This document shows, piece by piece, positions 34,211-40,305 of a stretch of 40,305 nt of DNA. How positions within the stretch are numbered: the stretch's first letter is position 1; every line of letters starts with the position of its first letter. The stretch comes from Bacteroidetes bacterium GWF2_29_10. Its GTDB lineage: Bacteria; Bacteroidota; Bacteroidia; Bacteroidales; GWE2-29-8. Where the stretch lies: the NCBI GenBank assembly GCA_001768555.1, contig MEOD01000012.1:1-40305 (forward strand), given 5' to 3'. The notes below the pieces were generated by a model. The model was not told the origin of the DNA, did no database searches, and saw only the letters and a list, made by a program, of their open reading frames with translations. Made by a program: the position numbers and the translations under genes.

Positions 34211-35323
34211 ATGCAAACGACTAAAATTGTTAAAAGATACACTAAAACAATAATCATTATTATTTATCTCTTATTTGGATACCAAACTAATGCTCAAAAA
34301 AAAATTACTGATAATTTAAGTGGTATGATAAATTTTCATTCTGGATATAATTTGCCTGAATATCCTTTTAATGTTGCAATTACAGAAGACTATATTCGCT
34401 CTTTAGAAATTTGTCTTTTAAAAGAAACCGTAGGCAAAAATCAATGGGAACAAATTTATAATTATCCTAGTTATGGAGTATCATTGTTTTACTCAACTTT
34501 GGGAAATGATGAAATATTTGGACGCGAATTTGCTTTAACATATTTTATCAAATCGTATTTGCTTTCTAAAAATCGCTTAAAATTATTCAATCGTACAGGA
34601 GTTGGAATTAGTTATGTTAATCGCAAATTTGATCTCCAAAAAAACTATCTTAATGTAGCCATAGGTGCTAATTTCAATATTCATTTTAATTTTAGAATTG
34701 GAGCAAACTACGCATTAACTGATAAATTAAGTTTTAATACAGGACTTTCATTCGATCATTTTTCAAATGCAAATACAAGTGAACCTAATTTAGGCATTAA
34801 TTATCTTACTGGTTATGGCGGAGTAAGTTATAATTTAGGAGAAAAAAGCAAAAAGCAAATACATAAAATAGAAGAGCATGTCAAAGAAAATAATTATTCT
34901 TTTTTTGCAGGTATTGGAGGTAAACATAGTAGAGCACTTCTGTCAAAATACTTTTTGGCGTCTTCATTTTCGTTTGAATTTAACAGAGCCTTTACTAAAA
35001 AATTTAACTTTGGAATTGGGAGTGATTTATTTTATGATTCATCTGTTGAAGAAAGTATGAAAAAAAACTCTCAAGACTACAAAAAATCTGATAGTTTTAA
35101 AACAGGTATTCATCTATCGCCGTCGATTGTTTATAACAAGTTTAGTTTCTCAATTCAGGAGGGTATTTATTTTTTACTACCAGAACAATTAGAAAATTAT
35201 TTAACATATAATAGAGCTATAGCGCAATTTCAAGTAGACGATCATTTAATAATTCGTTTTGTGATTAAGTCTCATTTATTTATTTTAGATTACCATGAAA
35301 TAGGATTCGGATATAAATTTTAA
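34211..35323 (+). CDS. PagL-like acyloxyacyl hydrolase (lipid A 3-O-deacylase family)
   Basis: 370 residues from ATG 34211-34213. A TTG 21 bp upstream is possible but only lengthens the signal peptide. The signal (IVKRYTKTIIIIIYLLFGYQ) probably ends near TNAQ, giving an outer-membrane barrel. The diagnostic PagL block is LSFDHFSNANTSEPNLGINY near 179-198, with His183 and Ser185 of the catalytic triad. The third residue, Glu in Pseudomonas PagL (12 positions after Ser), is Asn197 here. Length is about twice that of PagL. Residues 215-370 form a second beta-rich half ending in FGYKF, typical of Bacteroidota homologues. PagL removes the 3-O acyl chain from lipid A. It precedes the DUF2807 gene by 2 bp in one operon. 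Confidence 0.8.
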   Translation: MQTTKIVKRYTKTIIIIIYLLFGYQTNAQKKITDNLSGMINFHSGYNLPEYPFNVAITEDYIRSLEICLLKETVGKNQWEQIYNYPSYGVSLFYSTLGNDEIFGREFALTYFIKSYLLSKNRLKLFNRTGVGISYVNRKFDLQKNYLNVAIGANFNIHFNFRIGANYALTDKLSFNTGLSFDHFSNANTSEPNLGINYLTGYGGVSYNLGEKSKKQIHKIEEHVKENNYSFFAGIGGKHSRALLSKYFLASSFSFEFNRAFTKKFNFGIGSDLFYDSSVEESMKKNSQDYKKSDSFKTGIHLSPSIVYNKFSFSIQEGIYFLLPEQLENYLTYNRAIAQFQVDDHLIIRFVIKSHLFILDYHEIGFGYKF

Positions 35324-35325
35324 AC

Positions 35326-36036
35326 ATGAAGCAGAAATTAATATTGTTCTTTATTTTAAGTTTGTTTCTTTCTTGTAATAAAGAAAAGATTTCTAAAAGT
35401 CGTATTATAATGCTTGAGTCTTTTGAGCAAATAAAATTAAATGATGCTTTTGAATTGTATATAACCGAAGGGAGTAACTATTCAATTGAAATTGTTGGGG
35501 ACGAAAAAGTTATAGAATATGTTGATTTAAAGGTTGAAAATAATACACTTACTATAGAAAATAAAAAAAAATGGAAATGGATATCTCCTAAAAAGAATAA
35601 AATAAATATATACGTAAGTTCGCTCCCATTAAAAAAAATTACAGCCGCAGATGGTTGCAATATTCGAACTTTGACTCCTATAACATCAATGGAATTTGGA
35701 TTAGTCTTAACAGGTAAATCAAATCAAGCAAATCTTGAATTACGAGGAAACATATTTTACTATTTTAATAACTTTCCGACAGGCGGTAAGCTTACATTAT
35801 CAGGAGAAACGGAAATATTGAAAATCTGGAATTTTGCGTTAATGTCTGTAGATGCAAGAAACTTAATTTCGAAATATGCAATTGTTGAAAATAGCTCTAA
35901 AGGAGATTGTCATTTGACTGTATTGAATAAACTGGAATATAGTATTAGAGGAGAAGGAAATATTTATTTATATGGAAAATCATTAGAAATTATTGCAAAT
36001 GACATATCTTCATCTGGTAGACTATTTCAATATTAA
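35326..36036 (+). CDS. Head-GIN domain (DUF2807) lipoprotein
   Basis: 236 residues. A lipoprotein signal ends with the lipobox FLSC, so Cys17 is the lipidation site (MKQKLILFFILSLFLSC). The remainder is a parallel beta-helix like DUF2807: FEQIKLNDAFELYITEG, IEIVGDEKVIEYVDLKVEN, IYVSSLPLKKITAADGCN, LEYSIRGEGNIYLYG. The periodic short strands with Gly/Asn turns fit a repeated beta-helix fold. The role of these surface proteins is unknown. The start ATG is 2 bp downstream of the PagL-like gene, so they share a transcript and probably act at the same membrane, possibly on modified LPS or in envelope stress. Confidence 0.8.
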   Translation: MKQKLILFFILSLFLSCNKEKISKSRIIMLESFEQIKLNDAFELYITEGSNYSIEIVGDEKVIEYVDLKVENNTLTIENKKKWKWISPKKNKINIYVSSLPLKKITAADGCNIRTLTPITSMEFGLVLTGKSNQANLELRGNIFYYFNNFPTGGKLTLSGETEILKIWNFALMSVDARNLISKYAIVENSSKGDCHLTVLNKLEYSIRGEGNIYLYGKSLEIIANDISSSGRLFQY

Positions 36037-36096
36037 AATTTACTAATCGGGAGTTAGAACCCCTCTAATTAAATTTCTACTGATCAAATGTTTTTA

Positions 36097-36104
36097 TATA
36101 TTTG
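36097..36104 (+). promoter_or_regulatory. Putative -7 promoter element for the following envelope protein gene
   Basis: TATATTTG fits TAnnTTTG, about 100 bp upstream of the start of the next gene. Confidence 0.4.
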
Positions 36105-36205
36105 CGCATTGTTATTTTGGTGTTTATTCAGAAACAAAAATATAAATTGAAAGATAAATCTAACAAAAGTAACATTTTTTTTTTATAATATTTAGTTGGT
36201 TGATA

Positions 36206-37153
36206 GTGAAAAACAAATTTAAAACATGCGTAAAGTTAAATGCAATAAAAACAATCCTGCTATTTGTTGTTTTAATATTTCATCAATATTTTTGCTTTGG
36301 TCAAGATTATCAATGGTGGAACACTAAGCATAACTGGGATGGAGTTACTCCTTGGTATAATTATATTATTATTTCACCAAAATTTATGGGACCTAATGCA
36401 TTACCTGTGCCGATTATAAAAAATGGAATGATATCCCAAAACTCTTACTTCAGTTTGGGAGTAAATAACCACTTCCTTAGTGGAGATAAAACAGAAAATC
36501 TTTCCACAGAGCTTTATATCAGGCTATTTAGTCCAAGAGTTGGGCTTAATATTGAAATAGTTCCTATTGAACATTATAAAATGGATACATTAACAAGAGA
36601 TATAAGAAGGGCTCGTAGTTTTAATGGAGAAGGATTTGCTAGTGGAGACTTCTACATTGGAACATATATCCAATTGATTCAAAATGTAAAAAAATTACCA
36701 GATGTATTACTCACCATTAATTTAAAAACAGCATCTGGCTATAATTTATACGATGTGAGATATACAGATACTCCTGGTTATTTTTTTGACTTATCATTTG
36801 GGAAAAAGATAAATTTAAATAAGCAAAAAACAAAATTTATTAAACCGTTTTTAATGCTTGGGTTTTATTGCTGGCAAATACTTGGAAACGCTTATCGTCA
36901 AAATGATGCTTTTTTATACGGAGTTGGTAGCAACTTTATTTTTTCACATTTTGAAATTAAAAATTCTTTTGGGGGTTATTATGGATATATTGGCAATGGA
37001 GATAAACCAATGGTATATAGGTTGTCCCTTAGTAGCACATTTAATACAGTTTTAAATTACGAAGTAAAATTTCAACAAGGCTTACATGACATTAATTATT
37101 CTTCATTTGGATTATCATGTAATATAAATTTAGATAAAATAAAAAAGAAATAA
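36206..37153 (+). CDS. Unknown secreted or outer-membrane beta-barrel protein
   Basis: About 315 residues from GTG 36206. No ATG is available near the signal peptide and a TTG 6 bp upstream is an alternative. The N-terminus has a basic tract then a hydrophobic core (TILLFVVLIFHQYFCFG) with cleavage probably before QDYQWW. The mature part contains alternating beta-strands (STELYIRLFSPRVGLNIEIV, FIKPFLMLGFYCWQI, LYGVGSNFIFSHFEIKNSFG, YRLSLSSTFNTVLNYEVKFQ) that read as an outer-membrane barrel. I do not know the family. It is single, between the DUF2807 gene and a bidirectional terminator. The terminator at 37215-37256 closes its transcript. Confidence 0.65.
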   Translation: MKNKFKTCVKLNAIKTILLFVVLIFHQYFCFGQDYQWWNTKHNWDGVTPWYNYIIISPKFMGPNALPVPIIKNGMISQNSYFSLGVNNHFLSGDKTENLSTELYIRLFSPRVGLNIEIVPIEHYKMDTLTRDIRRARSFNGEGFASGDFYIGTYIQLIQNVKKLPDVLLTINLKTASGYNLYDVRYTDTPGYFFDLSFGKKINLNKQKTKFIKPFLMLGFYCWQILGNAYRQNDAFLYGVGSNFIFSHFEIKNSFGGYYGYIGNGDKPMVYRLSLSSTFNTVLNYEVKFQQGLHDINYSSFGLSCNINLDKIKKK

Positions 37154-37214
37154 AAACGCATATTTTCTAAGCCTTATTACTAATTGCTTATAACAATTAG
37201 TTCACTCTAATAAA

Positions 37215-37256
37215 AAGAACGGTATGGATTTAATTTCATACCGCCCTTTTTTTATT
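37215..37256. terminator. Bidirectional Rho-independent terminator
   Basis: The inverted repeat CGGTATG (37220-37226) and CATACCG (37237-37243), extended by a G-T and an A-T pair, forms a stem with a loop of about 6 bases. It is followed on the plus strand by CCCTTTTTTTATT and, on the minus strand, by TTCTTTTTATT. It ends the envelope protein gene on plus and, 22 bp past its 3' end, the tRNA-Arg on minus. Confidence 0.75.
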
Positions 37257-37277
37257 ATAAATTGTCAAAAAAAAAAG

Positions 37278-37349
37278 TAGCCCCGACAGGAATCGAACCT
37301 GTATTTAAAGTTTAGGAAACTTCCGTTCTATCCATTGAACTACGGGGCC
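37278..37349 (-). tRNA. tRNA-Arg (anticodon CCT)
   Basis: The minus-strand sequence folds as a 72-nt tRNA without encoded CCA. The acceptor stem GGCCCCG pairs with CGGGGCT (the first pair is G-U), the discriminator base is A, D stem GTTC/GAAC, anticodon stem GAAGT/ACTTT with a 7-nt loop TTCCTAA whose anticodon is CCT, and T arm ACAGGTTCGATTCCTGT with GTTCGAT loop. It reads AGG codons. The bidirectional terminator lies 22 bp beyond its 3' end and a metG-like pseudogene begins 16 bp upstream of its 5' end. Confidence 0.95.
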
Positions 37350-37364
37350 ATCCTATTTTTTCTA

Positions 37365-37756
37365 TTATTTCACTTGCGAACCTTCGCTTACTTTCTCTGT
37401 AGGACTGACAAGCACTAAGCGTCCGTCTTTGTCTTCCGCCATAAGTATCATTCCATTTGATTGAATACATTTCAATTCTTTCGGTTGCAAATTTATCAAA
37501 ATTATTATTTGTTTTCCAATTATTTCTTCAGGAGAATAATATTCTGCTATCCAATCCTGTGTTTAGTGTGAGTTTAAGTAGTTTTTTTGTCTTTGCTACT
37601 TTTTCTGTACTTGTTATTGTTGCTACTATTAAATCTATTTGTTCAAACGTTTCAAACTCTATATTTGCTTTTGCCGTAATTGGTTTGTATTCTTCTATTG
37701 AGTTAGTTACCTTTGTATGCTCCAATTTTTACAATAACATCGTCTTCTTGGATTCT
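37365..37756 (-). pseudogene. metG: Decayed C-terminal tRNA-binding domain of methionyl-tRNA synthetase (metG-like)
   Basis: Reading minus, pieces in different frames match the MetG C-terminus. RIQEDDVIVK (37756-37727) is followed, after a one-base shift, by LEHTKVTNSIEEYKPI, then IEFETFEQIDLIVATI and TKKLLKLTLNTGLDSR. A second shift then follows into IAEYYSPEEIIGKQI, SNGMILMAEDKDGRLVLVSP and a stop at 37365-37367. The second break looks like loss of about 23 bp between two GGAT words, which would remove the DERTVVSG-type segment that bridges these blocks in intact domains. The rest of metG (about 500 residues) is absent upstream, where IS-like sequence lies. An intact metG must exist elsewhere because it is essential. 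Expression is unlikely. Confidence 0.75.
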
Positions 37757-37846
37757 TCCATGACTCACTCTGATATGTTTTCTCACATATTTCTATCCCA
37801 TTATCAACTTTAACCCAAAAATTCTGATTACTGATGCAAAGTTGAA

Positions 37847-37908
37847 CCCAGATTACGCATTAAAAAAAATGACTAATTTAGGCTTTAATTTCTAATGTGT
37901 AATCTGGG
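37847..37908. repeat. Inverted repeat with 16-bp arms, probable IS or transposon remnant
   Basis: CCCAGATTACGCATTA (37847-37862) faces TAATGTGTAATCTGGG (37893-37908), 15 of 16 positions complementary, with a 30-nt spacer. On each strand the inward part is open as short peptide ends (plus: ILITDAKLNPDYALKKMTNL then stop; minus: FETIDFTPDYTLEIKA then stop), as often seen where transposase genes end in convergent repeats. It lies between the metG remnant and an unknown outer-membrane gene. No transposase catalytic motif is visible. Confidence 0.5.
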
Positions 37909-37996
37909 GTAAAATCAATAGTTTCAAAGAGGTTATTGAAAAAAGTGCGAAAACCAGGAAACAAGGTAGCTATGTGTGTGTTAGCATATTTTTCAC

Positions 37997-38560
37997 TTAA
38001 ATAAGGATAGAAAGCCCTAGAATAAATCCATAGTTGTCATTATTCCATTCTTTAATTGGAGCAGTCCAGATGGAAATTGGGGATTTTTTAGGGGTGAAGT
38101 CATAGCGTAATCCAAATCCTAAAGAGCGATTAGCAAGAATGCCAATTGTAGAGTGTGGTTTAATTTTATAAGTCATGTATGATAAATACCAAAATCCGCT
38201 AGCTCCGTATTCAAAAACGCCCATGTAGTTTAGCTTTCCCTTCTTTATATAAAAGCAAGGAGAAATGCGCCACATATCAGGTTGAGTTTCTGCACCAAAC
38301 ATAAGTTCAGCATTTAACCATGGGGTAAGTTTCCAATTTAAACCAATAAGTCCTTCAGCCCATGTTTTTGTTAACATATAGTAAGATACAAAGGAAGTTT
38401 TATTTTTGATATTGCTTTTAAGGTATACCGAACAAAGAGGCTTTATTTGTTTTGAATGGTTGTAATATCCATAAAGCTCGGAAGATACATAAGATTGAGA
38501 TTTAGCAGTTATTGCAATTATAGAAAATCCAATAAATATTAGAGTTACTATAATTCGCAT
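37997..38560 (-). CDS. Unknown outer-membrane protein with signal peptide
   Basis: 187 residues starting MRIIVTLIFIGFSIIAITAKSQ. The hydrophobic core of 15 residues ends near AKSQ, a signal peptide with cleavage before SYVSSE. The mature protein consists of alternating strands (YVSSELYGYYNHSK, TSFVSYYMLTKTWAEGLIGL, LNAELMFGAETQPDMW, HSTIGILANRSLGFGLRYDF) with many Trp/Tyr residues, as in small beta-barrels. The last strand is GFILGLSILI. I do not know the family. Its start overlaps the histidine kinase stop by 13 bp, so it is coupled to that gene. Confidence 0.65.
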   Translation of the reverse strand: MRIIVTLIFIGFSIIAITAKSQSYVSSELYGYYNHSKQIKPLCSVYLKSNIKNKTSFVSYYMLTKTWAEGLIGLNWKLTPWLNAELMFGAETQPDMWRISPCFYIKKGKLNYMGVFEYGASGFWYLSYMTYKIKPHSTIGILANRSLGFGLRYDFTPKKSPISIWTAPIKEWNNDNYGFILGLSILI

Positions 38561-40305
38561 GGTATTGAAATAATAAATTCAGTAAATTCTCCATCTTTAG
38601 TGTTTACAATGAGCTTTCCTTTATGTAATTTAGTAATTATGTCATAGCTCATTGATAATCCCAGTCCAGTTCCCTTTCCCGTTGGTTTTGTAGTGAAGAA
38701 TGGGTTGTATATTTTGTCGAGCAATGATTGAGGAATTCCTGTTCCATTATCACGAATTTGTATTTCAATAATAGAATCTTTAAGCTTTGTTGAAATATCT
38801 AGATTTGGCTTGTATCCAGAAATATTCATTTTAGCCTTTTCCGTCAAGGCATAGCAAGCATTATTAACAATATTTAATATTACGCGGCTGAAATCCTGAG
38901 GAACGATATTTATTTTTCCAATTTTTTCGTCATAATTAGCATTAATAGTTGTGTTGAAATCTTTGTTTTCAGCACGAGTTCCATGATAAGCGAGATTAAC
39001 ATATTCAGCAACTAAAGCATTTATATCTGTTTTTTGAAACTCACCAGATTTACCTCTTGAATGTTGCAACATATTCTTCACAATTGAAGAAGCTCTTTTC
39101 CCATGTTCATTAATTTTCTTAATATTATCATTAATGATATTAACCACATCATCCATGTCATCAACTACATCATCCAAATCATGACCTTTTACTTTTTCAA
39201 GACTTTCCTTTAATTCTTCAATCAATTCAAAAGAAAGAGAAGAGAAGTTATTTACAAAGTTTAGAGGGTTTTGTATTTCATGAGCAATTCCCGCAGTTAA
39301 TTGCCCAAGTGAAGCAAGCTTTTCAGATTGGATTAACTGTTGTTGAGTATCCTTAAGATTGTCTAGAGTTTCCTCAAGGTTAAACAATATTCTAGACTTA
39401 ATAAATGCAGAAATTATATGTTCTTTAATGTTCTTTAACAACTCAAAATCCTTTTGATTAAATGAACTTCGTTTTTTTAGACTTTCAATAATTAAATAAC
39501 CTTCAATTTCTTTTTCAATCCTCACAACAATAGCAACAGTCGAAGAATTTTCATTTTTAGTATTAATCTTTTCTATAAACTCATTGTTATTTTTAACAAA
39601 ATAGATATCCTCATAAACTTCTTCAGATTTTGCTAAAAATAAACTCTCCGCCTCATTTACATCTGGAGTGAATATATTTATTTCTGCTTCATTCCAGCCA
39701 ATAGATGATTTTACTTCAAAAGTGTTTTTAGAGTTGTTTTTCAGCATAACAAAAGCTCTATCTATTGACCTGATTATCTTCAACTTAATTAGTATTGCAT
39801 GAAGTAAACTTGTAAGGCTTAACTCACTGTTAATAGATTTTACAAAGTCGTTTATTTTCTCTAATTCATCATTTTTGCTTTCTAATTCTACCGATTTTTG
39901 TTCGATCTCCTCTTTTTGTATTATAACCTCAGCTGTTCTTTCAGTAATAATTTGCTCAAGTTCTTTTTTCTCCTTCATAAGCTGTCTTGACCTTAGCCTC
40001 ACGATAATAATAATGACAAATAAAGTAATTATTATATAGAAAGGGTACATCCAGAGTGATTTATACCAAGGAGTTTCTATTACAAAATTATATTCAGCAA
40101 CGCTGCCAATATTATCAAAAACATTTTTAGAACGAACTTTAAATGTGTATTCTCCAGAAGAAAGGTTTGTGTATTCCTTTTGAGTGTTTTCTGTCCATTC
40201 AGACCAACTTTTATCAAACCCTTCAAGTATGAATTGATATTTTGTTTTACCCTTTTTTTCAAAACTAGTTGAAGAATATTCAAACTTAATAGTGTTTTCA
40301 TCAGC
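38548..40305 (-). CDS. Sensor histidine kinase with periplasmic Y_Y_Y (ligand-sensor) domain, N-terminus cut by the right edge
   Basis: 585 residues visible. The frame stays open to the edge, so the ATG at 40048-40050 is internal. Residues 1-75 are a Y_Y_Y domain (FILEGFDKSWSEW, YTNLSSGEYTFKVRSKN). One membrane helix (about 84-104, LWMYPFYIIITLFVIIII) and a coiled coil (to about 155) follow. Then comes a GAF-like region, HisKA with H342 in the H-box (SLGQLTAGIAHEIQNPLNF) and an HATPase_c domain (NIVNNACYAL, IQIRDNGTGIPQSLLD, PTGKGTGLGLSMSYDI). The missing upstream part would hold the periplasmic beta-propeller of this family. No response-regulator domain is present downstream of the kinase core, so a partner regulator lies elsewhere. 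It signals an external ligand, often a glycan. Confidence 0.9.
   Translation of the reverse strand, partial: ADENTIKFEYSSTSFEKKGKTKYQFILEGFDKSWSEWTENTQKEYTNLSSGEYTFKVRSKNVFDNIGSVAEYNFVIETPWYKSLWMYPFYIIITLFVIIIIVRLRSRQLMKEKKELEQIITERTAEVIIQKEEIEQKSVELESKNDELEKINDFVKSINSELSLTSLLHAILIKLKIIRSIDRAFVMLKNNSKNTFEVKSSIGWNEAEINIFTPDVNEAESLFLAKSEEVYEDIYFVKNNNEFIEKINTKNENSSTVAIVVRIEKEIEGYLIIESLKKRSSFNQKDFELLKNIKEHIISAFIKSRILFNLEETLDNLKDTQQQLIQSEKLASLGQLTAGIAHEIQNPLNFVNNFSSLSFELIEELKESLEKVKGHDLDDVVDDMDDVVNIINDNIKKINEHGKRASSIVKNMLQHSRGKSGEFQKTDINALVAEYVNLAYHGTRAENKDFNTTINANYDEKIGKINIVPQDFSRVILNIVNNACYALTEKAKMNISGYKPNLDISTKLKDSIIEIQIRDNGTGIPQSLLDKIYNPFFTTKPTGKGTGLGLSMSYDIITKLHKGKLIVNTKDGEFTEFIISIPCEL

Noticed and set aside
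37457-37813. Plus-strand 118-residue open frame over the metG remnant
   Set aside because: It is the antisense shadow of the degraded metG pieces and has no recognisable protein features.

Overview
The window looks like a chromosomal piece of a low-GC member of the Bacteroidota. The evidence is a gldB-type gliding lipoprotein, a DUF4290 gene, a CarboxypepD_reg-like protein, head-GIN (DUF2807) and PorT-like outer-membrane proteins, lipoprotein signals of Bacteroidota type, TAnnTTTG promoter elements (the family's -7 box) and A-rich leaders instead of strong Shine-Dalgarno sites. No rRNA, CRISPR array or intact transposase gene was seen.

Layout. 1-6592 (all minus): the N-terminal part of pyruvate phosphate dikinase, a UvrD/PcrA helicase with a DUF4290 gene behind it, a zinc-finger-headed methyltransferase and a CarboxypepD_reg-like protein. 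6653-9800 (minus): an anti-phage operon of Zorya type II layout, zorA-zorB-zorE, in which the HNH nuclease gene zorE carries an in-frame TAA between its N-terminal domain and its HNH domain. Upstream of zorA, 9993-10370 is an 18-copy, 21-bp minisatellite that stays open as heptads, followed by a decayed repeat-rich spacer. 10586-15679: a 1075-residue single-chain redox enzyme (2Fe-2S, FAD/NAD, two 4Fe-4S, BFD-like and DAO modules) divergent from a pyruvate/oxaloacetate carboxyltransferase that lacks a biotin domain.

15750-28228 is a surface-polysaccharide locus: formyltransferase, CDP-glycerol-type glycerophosphotransferase, MBOAT acyltransferase with an SGNH partner, GT2, an acyl carrier protein with an FkbH-type protein, several methyltransferases and a second glycosyltransferase. 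The FkbH-ACP-MBOAT-SGNH set suggests that a small acyl group, perhaps glyceryl, is made on the carrier protein and moved to an exported glycan.

28293-37153: a CtpA-type protease and GldB (one operon), a PorT-like barrel, a methyltransferase-deacetylase pair, a MITE-like element, a PagL-like lipid A deacylase followed by a DUF2807 lipoprotein, and an unknown envelope protein. 37215-40305: a bidirectional terminator, tRNA-Arg(CCT), a decayed 3' end of a metG-like gene, an IS-like inverted repeat, an unknown outer-membrane protein, and a Y_Y_Y-domain histidine kinase that runs off the right edge.

The most interesting item is the Zorya II operon with its split nuclease gene and adjacent heptad minisatellite. 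Next are the fused redox enzyme and the FkbH/ACP/MBOAT glycan-modification set.
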